Positions 1 to 7,769 of a stretch of 32,883 nt of DNA are shown here, piece by piece. The notes beneath the pieces are model-generated. The model had not been told where the DNA came from. It saw nothing but the letters and a program-made list of their open reading frames with translations, and searched no databases. Origin of the DNA: Pseudomonadota bacterium (GTDB lineage Bacteria > SZUA-182 > DTGQ01); contig DAOURK010000039.1 of assembly GCA_030625085.1 (NCBI GenBank), positions 1-32,883 on the forward strand, written 5' to 3'. The position numbers and the translations under genes were made by a program. The number at the start of each line of letters is the position of its first letter. Within the stretch, counting starts at the first letter, position 1.

Positions 1-166
1 AGAGTAGGTTATAAAAAATAAACTCGAAAAGGATAATTCAAACATATTTATCAGTTGATGTCCAGTTATAAATAATTTTATTATACTAAAATTTGTATAC
101 CGCCCATAATAAGAAATTGTCCCGGCTTACGCCGGTAGCCCGCAAGAGGACCTTATCGGAAAGTCG

Positions 167-2557
167 ATGTTGGATTTAATGCAAAAAGATTATTTTAAAA
201 AAGGCGACTTTATTACTAAAGGCAGACTAAAGGAGCATATTCAAAAAAAACATGATTTCCTGAATAAAGTAAGGACTGAAGGGGAAGGATGCGGCGTATT
301 TGTAAATTGTATTGGGCACGGAAAAGATATAGTTGCTTATAAGAGGATTTTAATGGGCAAGGCTACCTGGAATGTGATTATAAACTTGCCCTATGGTGAA
401 ATTTCCGGGCCCATTCATAAAAATGCCCGGAACAACTTCGGCTATGCCCTTTTTCTCATCATACTGTTTGGGTTAGCAGGGCTGGCTATTTTTAAGGTCT
501 GGAAACAAAAACTGCGGTTTGAAGCAGAGGCAAAATACCTGGCGCAGATAGCCGCATCTGCGGAGGTGCTGCGCCAAAGCGAGCAGCGGTACCGAAGATT
601 GCTTGATGCCGCCAATGACGCCATTTTTCTTGCGGACGCCAAAACAGGCATTATCCTTGAGGCAAATAAGCAGGCTGAGAATTTGCTGGGCCTGCCCCTG
701 GAAAAAATAATCGGCATGCATCAAACCAAACTTCATCCACTCCATGAAGCAGAGCATTATAAAGATATTTTTAAAAAGTACATTCAAAAGGGAAAGGGAG
801 TGTGCGAGGTTATGTGTGTGAATTATCGAGACGATCAATTGATTCCTGTAGAGATTAGCGCCAATTTGAGTGATGTGGGAGGGCAAACGATCTTACAGGG
901 AATATTCCATAATATCACCAAGCGCAAGCAGGCGGAGCTGCTTGTGGTGGAAGCAAGCAGGGTCAAAAGTGAGTTCCTGGCCAATATGTCCCATGAGATT
1001 CGCACGCCCATGAACGGCATTATTGGCATGACCGACTTAATCCTTGATACGGAATTGACCAAGGAGCAAAGTGAATACCTGCAGATAGTGAAAACATCAG
1101 CAGATTCCCTCTTGGATATTATTAACGATATTCTGAATTTTTCCAAAATAGAGGCCGGATACTTGGATTTAGAAGAGATTCATTTTGATCTGCAATCAAC
1201 CCTCAAATCAGTTACTGATATACTGGCTTTAAAGGCGTACAACAAAGGATTACAGATTGCTTGTTATATTAAGCCTGATGTTCCTTTTGCTCTTATTGGA
1301 GATCCCGGCAGATTACGCCAAATAATCATTAATCTGGCAGGAAACGCCGTTAAGTTTACTAAGGCCGGCGACATAGGTATCATCGTTGATCTTGAAAAAA
1401 AGGACAAAGATTCCGTTCAGCTTCAGTTCGCTGTTTCCGATACGGGGATTGGTATTTCCAAAGACAAGCTGCAGATAATCTTTGAAAGTTTCCGGCAGGC
1501 GGACGGCTCTTCTACCCGCCAATATGGAGGCATGGGGTTAGGGCTTGCTATCTGCAAGCAGTTAACAGAATTAATGGGAGGAAAAATTTGGGCGCAGAGC
1601 GATTTGGGCAAAGGCAGTACCTTTTATTTTACAATCCGATTCCGGCTACAGCCGACAAAAAAATCGCCTGTATGGGCATCAAAACCTGTTGACCTCAAGG
1701 GCATACGTGTCCTCATTGTTGATGATAATGCCACCAACCGGATGATCCTCCGGCAGATGCTCTCTTTCTGGGGGCTTTTATCCCGGGAAGTTCGAGATGG
1801 GGAAAGCGCCTTAGGGATGATGGAAAGGGCCGCACTGGAAGGCAGCCCGTATCAATTGGTTATTTTGGATTTACAAATGCCGCAGATGAACGGTTTTGAA
1901 GTAAGTGAACTTATCAAAAAGAATCCGGTTTTATCTGACGTTAAAATTATGCTGCTCACCTCTCTTGACCAAAGAGGAGACGCAGCCTGTTGCCGGCGGG
2001 CGGGAATTGAAGCTTATCTTCCTAAACCGATTAAACAATCGGAACTTTTTAAGGCTCTGTTGAGTGTTTTTGGACAAGGTGAACCGGATGAGGACTTGGA
2101 TAAAGCTCAACTCATCACCAGACATACCTTAAAGGAGCAGCAGCCAAAACAAAGATTAAAGATTCTATTGGCAGAGGATAATCCTATTAATCAGAAATTT
2201 GCAACCAGGCTTTTGCAAAATATGGGGCACGTTGTGCTTCCGGCAAAAAATGGGCAAGAGGTTTTATGCCTGTTTAAAAATCATTCAGTAGATTTAGTAT
2301 TGATGGATCTGCAAATGCCGGATATGGATGGGTTTAAGGTGACAAAAATTATCAGTGACCAGGAAAGGGGTTCCCAAGCACATCTGCCCATTATTGCTTT
2401 GACCGCCCACGCCCTAAAGGGTGATAAACAGAAGTGTCTTGAGGCAGGTATGGATGGATATCTCTCAAAACCTATTAGGATTCCTGAATTAATGGAAGCC
2501 ATTCAAAGCGTTGTTAAGAGAATTGATCCAGAGGAGGTTTTTTGTAAAGTTTCTTAG
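167..2557 (+). CDS. Hybrid sensor histidine kinase with two receiver domains; sensor truncated
   Basis: Inner-membrane hybrid kinase, 796 aa from the ATG at 167. Domains in order: the membrane-proximal part of a Cache-type periplasmic sensor (about 1-85), one membrane helix (about 91-112), PAS (about 138-256), HisKA with the phospho-acceptor H276 in MSHEIRTPMN, HATPase with N393, DTGIGI (425-430) and GGMGLGLAI (454-462), receiver 1 (D519, D520, D568, K620) and receiver 2 (E670, D671, D714, K768). All catalytic residues are present. The oddity is the N-terminus: intact dCache kinases have a first membrane helix and a distal lobe, both missing here. The frame stays open only back to 113 (a TAA lies at 110-112), and the residues just before the ATG (QEDLIGKS) still resemble a Cache motif. 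The start is therefore uncertain and the gene is probably a 5'-truncated copy. GGAAAG before the ATG is only a weak ribosome site. The target is unknown; the receiver gene at 2676 may share its pathway. Confidence 0.88.
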   Translation: MLDLMQKDYFKKGDFITKGRLKEHIQKKHDFLNKVRTEGEGCGVFVNCIGHGKDIVAYKRILMGKATWNVIINLPYGEISGPIHKNARNNFGYALFLIILFGLAGLAIFKVWKQKLRFEAEAKYLAQIAASAEVLRQSEQRYRRLLDAANDAIFLADAKTGIILEANKQAENLLGLPLEKIIGMHQTKLHPLHEAEHYKDIFKKYIQKGKGVCEVMCVNYRDDQLIPVEISANLSDVGGQTILQGIFHNITKRKQAELLVVEASRVKSEFLANMSHEIRTPMNGIIGMTDLILDTELTKEQSEYLQIVKTSADSLLDIINDILNFSKIEAGYLDLEEIHFDLQSTLKSVTDILALKAYNKGLQIACYIKPDVPFALIGDPGRLRQIIINLAGNAVKFTKAGDIGIIVDLEKKDKDSVQLQFAVSDTGIGISKDKLQIIFESFRQADGSSTRQYGGMGLGLAICKQLTELMGGKIWAQSDLGKGSTFYFTIRFRLQPTKKSPVWASKPVDLKGIRVLIVDDNATNRMILRQMLSFWGLLSREVRDGESALGMMERAALEGSPYQLVILDLQMPQMNGFEVSELIKKNPVLSDVKIMLLTSLDQRGDAACCRRAGIEAYLPKPIKQSELFKALLSVFGQGEPDEDLDKAQLITRHTLKEQQPKQRLKILLAEDNPINQKFATRLLQNMGHVVLPAKNGQEVLCLFKNHSVDLVLMDLQMPDMDGFKVTKIISDQERGSQAHLPIIALTAHALKGDKQKCLEAGMDGYLSKPIRIPELMEAIQSVVKRIDPEEVFCKVS

Positions 2558-2675
2558 TACATATTTTTTTAGCCGACTTCCCAAACATTTTTATTAGACA
2601 GGATTCAATGCCATTAACTTAAGGGATTTTTCCTTGCAGAATTTATAGAAGCTTATAGAGAGAGGAGCACTAATA

Positions 2676-3092
2676 ATGAAAGCCTTGATTGTGGAAGATG
2701 AAGGTGTTTCGCAATTCATTTTAAAGAGAATTCTTTCCCCTTATGGTGAATGTGATATTGCCAATAATGGGGAAGAAGCAGTTCAAGCCTTTAGCTTGGC
2801 TCGGGAGAAGAATAAACCATACGACCTTATCTGTATGGACATCATGATGCCTGGATTAGACGGCCATCAAACGCTTCAACAGATTCGTGAAATTGAAAAA
2901 CTGTTAGATGTTGATGAATGTCAAAAAGTAAAAGTAATTATGACTACCGCTCTCTGTAATCCGAAGAATATAAAAAAGGCTTACTATGATGGAGACGTTT
3001 CCTTTTACCATATTAAACCAATAAAAAAACAAAAATTTATTCAAGATCTGCAAAATATGGGCCTGATTAAGGGGGGGCTGAGCAGAGTATAA
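2676..3092 (+). CDS. Single-domain response regulator (CheY-like)
   Basis: 138 aa and a single receiver domain. The acidic pocket is E7 and D8, the phospho-acceptor is D55 in CMDIMMPGLDG, the switch Thr is T90 and the conserved Lys is K114. There is no DNA-binding or enzymatic output domain, so it probably works in a phosphorelay or by protein contact. GAGAGGAGC sits about 8 bases before the ATG and supports this start. It lies 118 bp after the hybrid kinase and just before a decayed kinase remnant (3135-3262), so its original partner kinase may have been lost; the upstream hybrid kinase could now serve it. That last point is inference. Confidence 0.92.
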   Translation: MKALIVEDEGVSQFILKRILSPYGECDIANNGEEAVQAFSLAREKNKPYDLICMDIMMPGLDGHQTLQQIREIEKLLDVDECQKVKVIMTTALCNPKNIKKAYYDGDVSFYHIKPIKKQKFIQDLQNMGLIKGGLSRV

Positions 3093-3134
3093 AAAAAGAG
3101 GGAAAAACAATAAAAAAACCAAGATGCTCGTTAG

Positions 3135-3262
3135 GGATCAAAAGAAGCGGATTTAAACAAGGGCATAGAAAGCACTATCAACATCGTGTGGAAAACAGCC
3201 ATGTTCTGATAGAAGTTAGCGATACGGGATGCGGCATTCCGTAAGAAAATTTATCTCACATA
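3135..3262 (+). pseudogene. Remnant of a histidine kinase (DHp and G1-box fragments)
   Basis: Two kinase-like fragments lie in different frames in about 130 bp. From 3135 one frame reads GSKEADLNKGIESTINIVW, which matches the segment after the phospho-acceptor helix in many HisKA kinases. From 3188 another frame reads HVLIEVSDTGCGIP, a typical G1 box. It is followed by a TAA at 3242-3244 exactly where family members have Glu, and then by ENLSHI, again kinase-like. In intact proteins the two motifs are separated by several dozen residues including the N box, so an internal deletion, a frameshift and a nonsense change are all implied. It lies directly downstream of the response regulator, as a partner kinase would. 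Confidence 0.72.
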
Positions 3263-3268
3263 ATGAAG

Positions 3269-3958
3269 TCAAGAAATTTTTTCCGTGTCTGATTCGATTT
3301 TCCCATCACGCAGATGAACTACCCGTTTGGCCAGATGAATTACACGTTCGTCATGGCTGCTGAACAAGAAGGTCATCCCCTTGGTTTCATTGAATGTTCG
3401 CATTAAATTCAATAAATTTACACTGGATTCGGAGTCAAGGTTGGCTGTGGGTTCATCGGCCAGAATAATGTCCGGCTCTGTGACCATGGCCCGTGCCACG
3501 GCTATTCGTTGTTGTTGGCCGCCGCTCATCTCACCTGGCTTTCGATGCTCTAATCCCTCCATTCCCATGTCTTTGAGAATGGCAAGGACTTTTTCTTTGC
3601 GCTTTTTGGGGGGAATGCCGTTCAGCATGAGGACAAATTCCGCATTTTCCTCGGCAGTTAAGACTGGAACCAAGTTATAGGCCTGGAATATAAAACCGAT
3701 TTTCCCTCTTCTTATGCGTGATAGGTCCTTCTGGCTTTTTTCGCTTAATTTTTGGCCGGCTACCCAGATTTCTCCTGAATCCGGACGATCAAGTCCTCCT
3801 ATCAAATTCAAAAGAGTTGTTTTACCGCTCCCTGAAGGGCCGGCCAGCACGGTAAATTCTCCTTTTTCAATCTTCAAGGAGACATCATCTGCTGCTCGCA
3901 CCATATTGGAGTCGTTGTGATAATATTTTTTTACATTAGTAAGTTTTACCAAAGACAT
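3269..3958 (-). CDS. ABC transporter ATPase, LolD/MacB type
   Basis: 229 aa, the full length of a LolD-type ATPase. It carries Walker A GPSGSGKTT (40-48), Q-loop Q92, signature MSGGQ (144-148), Walker B IILADE (164-169) and switch H202. The sequence around the Q-loop (FQAYNLVPVLTAEEN) is typical of ATPases paired with FtsX-like permeases, which use ATP for mechanotransmission or lipoprotein and lipid extraction rather than classic import. It is the last gene of a four-gene operon (LolA-like, permease, permease, ATPase), 15 bp after the preceding permease. The operon is the only evidence for its substrate. Confidence 0.93.
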   Translation of the reverse strand: MSLVKLTNVKKYYHNDSNMVRAADDVSLKIEKGEFTVLAGPSGSGKTTLLNLIGGLDRPDSGEIWVAGQKLSEKSQKDLSRIRRGKIGFIFQAYNLVPVLTAEENAEFVLMLNGIPPKKRKEKVLAILKDMGMEGLEHRKPGEMSGGQQQRIAVARAMVTEPDIILADEPTANLDSESSVNLLNLMRTFNETKGMTFLFSSHDERVIHLAKRVVHLRDGKIESDTEKIS

Positions 3959-3973
3959 AGGCCTTCTTCCTTC

Positions 3974-5209
3974 TCACTTTAATGCTTGTACAGGTTCTAT
4001 TTTTGCGGCTTTCCATGCCGGATACAGCGAAGCGCCAATACATATAATAAATAAAAAGATTGATAAAGATATCATATTGGGAATATTCCAACTAGCCCGG
4101 ATAATGGGATCAAAAAAGACACCTCCAAACTCCTGGCCGTCGGATAAGATAAAAGCCAAATTCAGTCCGCGGGTAACAAGATAATATGTGGCGACGCTGC
4201 CGCCAATCCATCCCAAAACAACACCCAAAAGCCCGGTAAACGAGGCTTCTGTTATTACCAGCCATCGTAAAAAAGAAGGCGGTGTGCCAATAGCCATAAG
4301 GGTGCCGAATTCCCGGGTACGTTCCAGAACAGACATCAAAAAGGTGTTAATAATACCAATTCCTACAATGGTTACCAAAAGAAGAAGAATCACCCGCAAA
4401 GAAGTGTAATCGTATTGAATAGCATTTCGAAGGTTCGGCATGGCCTGCTGCCAGCCTAAAGCAACCAAATTATCTTTGCGCGAAAGCAAAGATTGAATCA
4501 CAGGAAGAACAGAGCCTTGTAAAAACGCAGAATGAAGTATAACTGACAACTCGTGCACCTGGCCGATATATCCTGAGATTCGTTGAGCTTCCGGTAAATT
4601 AACCATTACCATTGAATTGTCAAGCTCCTTGATGCCAGTTTGTAATATGCCGACAACCCGAAGTTTTTCACTCTGAAGCTCCCCGGCTTTATCTTGCAAG
4701 GTAATAATAAAGCTTTTTCCAGGCGCTATTCGTAATTCCTTGGCCAGCCCTGAACCGACTACAGCCTTTCGTTTATCAGAATCCATTAAAAATCGACCCT
4801 CGGACAATTTTTGAATATAAGGATTAATAGAGTGTTCTTGGGAAGCCTTAAGTCCAAAAAGAAGAGAGCCCCTGGAATCATAGGCAGATTGAGCCAAGGC
4901 GGAAAATTTGAGGTGCGGCAATACTGCTTTTACTCCGGAGATATTTTGGATTTTTTTCAAAAGATTATCCATGGGAAAACTCTGCTCAGCCAGACGGTCC
5001 TTGACATATCCCTTTTGATAAACTCCGATGTGACCTGAACCGGAACGTACCCCTTGATCAATCATTTTACTATAAGAGCCCTTGGCCATATTGACCAGGC
5101 TTATGGCTAAAAATAAACTCCCGGCCATAGCCAGGACAGTGATAAAGGTCCGGATTCGATGCCTCCATAAATTTTTCCAGGCCAATTTCACTATTTCTAT
5201 GAAATCCAT
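3974..5209 (-). CDS. FtsX-like ABC permease, second copy
   Basis: 411 aa inner-membrane permease of the MacB/LolC/E class. An N-terminal helix (about 21-40) follows the motif AWKNLWRHRIRT, then a large periplasmic MacB_PCD-type domain (about 45-255), then three helices in the C-terminal FtsX domain (about 270-300, 318-345 and 378-400). The cytoplasmic loop with the ERTREFGTLMAIG motif contacts the ATPase. The protein ends in the family's AAKIEPVQALK motif. It is distantly related to the permease encoded just upstream at 5246-6469, so the transporter is probably a heterodimer like LolCE. GGAG lies upstream of the ATG, inside the 36 bp spacer. Confidence 0.92.
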   Translation of the reverse strand: MDFIEIVKLAWKNLWRHRIRTFITVLAMAGSLFLAISLVNMAKGSYSKMIDQGVRSGSGHIGVYQKGYVKDRLAEQSFPMDNLLKKIQNISGVKAVLPHLKFSALAQSAYDSRGSLLFGLKASQEHSINPYIQKLSEGRFLMDSDKRKAVVGSGLAKELRIAPGKSFIITLQDKAGELQSEKLRVVGILQTGIKELDNSMVMVNLPEAQRISGYIGQVHELSVILHSAFLQGSVLPVIQSLLSRKDNLVALGWQQAMPNLRNAIQYDYTSLRVILLLLVTIVGIGIINTFLMSVLERTREFGTLMAIGTPPSFLRWLVITEASFTGLLGVVLGWIGGSVATYYLVTRGLNLAFILSDGQEFGGVFFDPIIRASWNIPNMISLSIFLFIICIGASLYPAWKAAKIEPVQALK

Positions 5210-5245
5210 ACCCTTGATTCTCCAATCTTAAATGAAACCCATACC

Positions 5246-6469
5246 TTAGATTCTCCTCAACGCCTGGACTGGGTCTAATTTTGAAGCCCTCCAGGCGGGA
5301 ATATATGCTGATGCAATGCTGGTAACCACCAAAAAGGTTATCGGATAAATAATGCCTTGCCAGCTAAACTTTGTATGAAGCACAGGCTGCATAGTTGCCC
5401 CAAGATAGCTCACTGGAGTAACCCAGGCGGAAAGGTCCAGACCCCGAAAATATAACAAGGTTATCAGCCCAAGGCCGAGCAGACCACCGAAAATCATGGA
5501 GATTATTCCCATAATACCGGCCTCATTAACCATGAGACTTCGAACCTCACGGGGAGTCATGCCTAAGGAGAGCATCAGTCCGAATTCTTTGCTGCGCTCG
5601 TAGGTAATCATAAAGAAGGTATTGATAATACCCAGGCCTGTAGCCAGATAAAGGATAAAAAGAACAATTAAAATATAAATATCATAAAAATCAAGGGCCT
5701 GCTTCATGGCAGGCAAGATTTCCTGCCATGACATTACCTGTATAGATGGCTTAGATAATTGAAGCGCCATTTTTTTTGCTGTCTCAGAGGCCAGGCCGGC
5801 TTTTTTTATTCTTATGGCAATTTCATGTATATGGCCTGAATACACAAGCAGATCTTCAAGCCAACTGAGGCTTACCATGGCCAGGGAGCCGTCATGGTCA
5901 AGGCTGCCGGTCTTAAAAATCCCGGCTACAGTCAATAGATCATTACCAATAGAGCCGTCTGCGGCCATTGTTAAATAAACCAGTTGAGATCCAACGCCGG
6001 CTTTAAGTTTCCTGGCCAAAACTTCACCAATCACCACCTGGCCGGGTCGGGATATAAATGTGCCGTGTATAAGCAGCTTGCTAAAAGTAGTAACCTTTTG
6101 CTCAAGCTCAGGTTTAATTCCCATTATCTCCACTGCCCGGGTCCTGTTACCCAGAGAAAAAAGTCCGAAGGAGCGCAGCCTCGGAGAAGCGGCTATAACC
6201 TCCGGCATCCTATCCACCTTGTCCAGGATGGGCTGGTAGTGATCAAGGCTCTTGTAAAAGTCCCGATCATCCGGATAGCCGGCCCTGGTAATTCGAATGT
6301 GGCCTGTATACTGATCTGTAGCCGAACCAATTAAATCAAATATCATACCATTGAGGATGGCGATGGCTAACATGAGCATAGATGAAGCAACTACCATAGC
6401 CAGAATGGTTAAACCTGTTCTGCGTTTGTTTCGCCATAGATTTCGATAAGCCATTTTTAGAGTTAGCAT
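5246..6469 (-). CDS. FtsX-like ABC permease, first copy
   Basis: 407 aa with the same layout as its neighbour at 3974-5209: motif AYRNLWRNKRRT, N-terminal helix (about 17-42), periplasmic MacB_PCD-type domain, three C-terminal helices, and the C-terminal motif SKLDPVQALRRI. The ERSKEFGLMLSLGMTP loop is the usual ATPase-coupling segment. The ATG lies 4 nt after the stop codon of the LolA-like gene and no good ribosome site is visible, so translation is probably coupled. An internal ATG (residue 6, MAYRNLW) is an alternative start. Confidence 0.92.
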   Translation of the reverse strand: MLTLKMAYRNLWRNKRRTGLTILAMVVASSMLMLAIAILNGMIFDLIGSATDQYTGHIRITRAGYPDDRDFYKSLDHYQPILDKVDRMPEVIAASPRLRSFGLFSLGNRTRAVEIMGIKPELEQKVTTFSKLLIHGTFISRPGQVVIGEVLARKLKAGVGSQLVYLTMAADGSIGNDLLTVAGIFKTGSLDHDGSLAMVSLSWLEDLLVYSGHIHEIAIRIKKAGLASETAKKMALQLSKPSIQVMSWQEILPAMKQALDFYDIYILIVLFILYLATGLGIINTFFMITYERSKEFGLMLSLGMTPREVRSLMVNEAGIMGIISMIFGGLLGLGLITLLYFRGLDLSAWVTPVSYLGATMQPVLHTKFSWQGIIYPITFLVVTSIASAYIPAWRASKLDPVQALRRI

Positions 6470-6473
6470 GTTA

Positions 6474-7274
6474 TTATCTATTTTTAAGGCTTTTTAAAGA
6501 AAAGAAATTATCCTTAAAAAAAACTCCGAAACGAATGTTTCTATAGAAAATGATGGTGGATTCGTCAGTTTTTTCCAGGGGCAATACCTCCAATTTGAGG
6601 GGGATTTTTCGGCCGTCTATTTCTTTGACTTCCGAATATTTAATAATCCGCACCTTATTATCCTCCTCATCAAAAAAGGAAACCTCCAGGGGTACAAGAT
6701 CCGGCATGAGGATTTTGTAGATAATTTTCCCCCACACCACAGTGGCTTCGGGTTTAGGTATGCCCTCGACCACCAAAATCGATTTTGTATCTTCAAGGGG
6801 TTTAAAGGTATAATCCTCGGCCACTTGAGTTTCCTTAACCAGATCGTCATTAGTGATATGGCTGCCCATCCAGGAACCTCCCATCATGGACGTAGGAATT
6901 TTAATGACCCTGTCTACTTTGGGCAGATAATTCCAGATCTCCTTATTAACTTTCAAGGTGCTGATCCCACTATCTTTAGCCGGGCTGGTAATCTTGATAA
7001 GAAATCTATCTTTACCCTTGGACCAATACTCCATGCTCATCTTCCGGGTATAATGCCGGGTAACAATCTGCATGGTCATTTCTCCTTCAGCGCTGTCACC
7101 AAGATATTTTCTTTCCACCTCCCGGATTATTTCCGAGAGGTTTCGAGTGCTTGTCGGGGCGGCCAAAGGAGTGGGAGATAGATACATACTGAACCAAATA
7201 AGCAGTAAAACAAGGGTAAAGAATATAAAGAGAGAGGGGCCTTTAGTGTGGAATGAGTAAATTAATTTTTTCAT
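6474..7274 (-). CDS. Exported LolA-like outer-membrane lipoprotein-sorting protein
   Basis: 266 aa with a signal peptide (hydrophobic stretch about 12-30). The body is of the LolA/LolB-like 'outer membrane lipoprotein-sorting protein' type: SEIIREVERKYLG, MTMQIVTRHYTRKMSMEYW, RFLIKITSPAKDSGISTLKV, IWNYLPKVDRVIKIP and the MMGGSWMGSHITNDDLV segment are all characteristic. It probably binds a lipid or acyl chain in a half-barrel in the periplasm. The start at 7274 (MKKLIYS) is preferred over the ATG at 7301 because AAAGG lies just before it and the signal peptide then has a normal length. It is the first gene of the operon with the two FtsX permeases and the ATPase, behind a strong promoter at 7325-7354. 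A lipid or lipoprotein trafficking role is inferred from this linkage. Confidence 0.88.
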   Translation of the reverse strand: MKKLIYSFHTKGPSLFIFFTLVLLLIWFSMYLSPTPLAAPTSTRNLSEIIREVERKYLGDSAEGEMTMQIVTRHYTRKMSMEYWSKGKDRFLIKITSPAKDSGISTLKVNKEIWNYLPKVDRVIKIPTSMMGGSWMGSHITNDDLVKETQVAEDYTFKPLEDTKSILVVEGIPKPEATVVWGKIIYKILMPDLVPLEVSFFDEEDNKVRIIKYSEVKEIDGRKIPLKLEVLPLEKTDESTIIFYRNIRFGVFFKDNFFSLKSLKNR

Positions 7275-7324
7275 AGAATTGCCTTTGTATTTTATTTTCA
7301 TTGTTATATTATTAAATTAAGAGA

Positions 7325-7354
7325 AGTATAGTAAAATATTTTTATTTTTGTCAA
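7325..7354 (-). promoter_or_regulatory. Sigma-70 type promoter of the LolA-like/FtsX/ABC operon
   Basis: Read on the minus strand, TTGACA (7354-7349, six of six to consensus) is followed by an 18 bp spacer and TATACT (7330-7325, five of six). Transcription would begin near 7318, giving a leader of about 45 nt before the ATG at 7274. It is the best promoter match seen in the window. Confidence 0.7.
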
Positions 7355-7465
7355 ATTTTTATCCTTTATATAGATCGTATTTTAATGAAAAAATTTGTGA
7401 GTACCCAGTTTATTAAAATTTATTTGGAAGGCTGCTCCAATTTTTATCATAAAAATTATGGGGTT

Positions 7466-7637
7466 GTTGGCAAATATTCGCTTAGCTAGACGGTCGTCTT
7501 TGTTAAGCTCCTAAGCTCGCGAAAGCTAAATTGCCGAACTCGCTTCGCTCAGACAGCGGCAATTTTTATCGCTTTTGCTTCGCTAAGAAGCTTTACAAAA
7601 AGCCTCCCTATATCGCTTTAGCGAATATTTTGCCAAC
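7466..7637. repeat. 172 bp MITE-like long inverted repeat
   Basis: The ends are inverted repeats: GTTGGCAAATATTCGCTTAG at the left and its near-complement (GCTTTAGCGAATATTTTGCC...) at the right, differing by one indel and one or two bases. Inner inverted segments continue the palindrome: TTTGTTAAGCTCCTAAGC pairs with the complement of GCTAAGAAGCTTTACAAA, and AATTGCCG pairs with CGGCAATT. The whole element could fold into one long hairpin. It encodes no protein. It lies in the 495 bp gap between the LolA-like gene and the SagB-like gene; the rest of the gap holds the operon promoter and a solo palindrome. Confidence 0.6.
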
Positions 7638-7685
7638 CTTCACTATAGATAGACTCGTAAAAAGCTATAATAAATCCAATGTATT

Positions 7686-7703
7686 GCAGGGCTTTAGCCC
7701 TGC
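7686..7703. repeat. Solo 18 bp palindrome GCAGGGCTTTAGCCCTGC
   Basis: A perfect inverted repeat apart from its centre. The same core occurs twice inside each of the two ~145 bp elements at 8601 and 12485. Here it lacks their terminal inverted repeats, so it is either a remnant or the minimal repeat unit. It lies 66 bp upstream of the SagB-like gene, in its probable leader or promoter region. The sequence TCGTAAAAAGC at 7655-7665 just before it resembles the end of the element at 12222. Confidence 0.6.
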
Positions 7704-7769
7704 CTAAAAATAATAAATTTCGTAGTTGGCTTAATGAATAGGGATTAATAAGAAGGGGAGGGACATATT

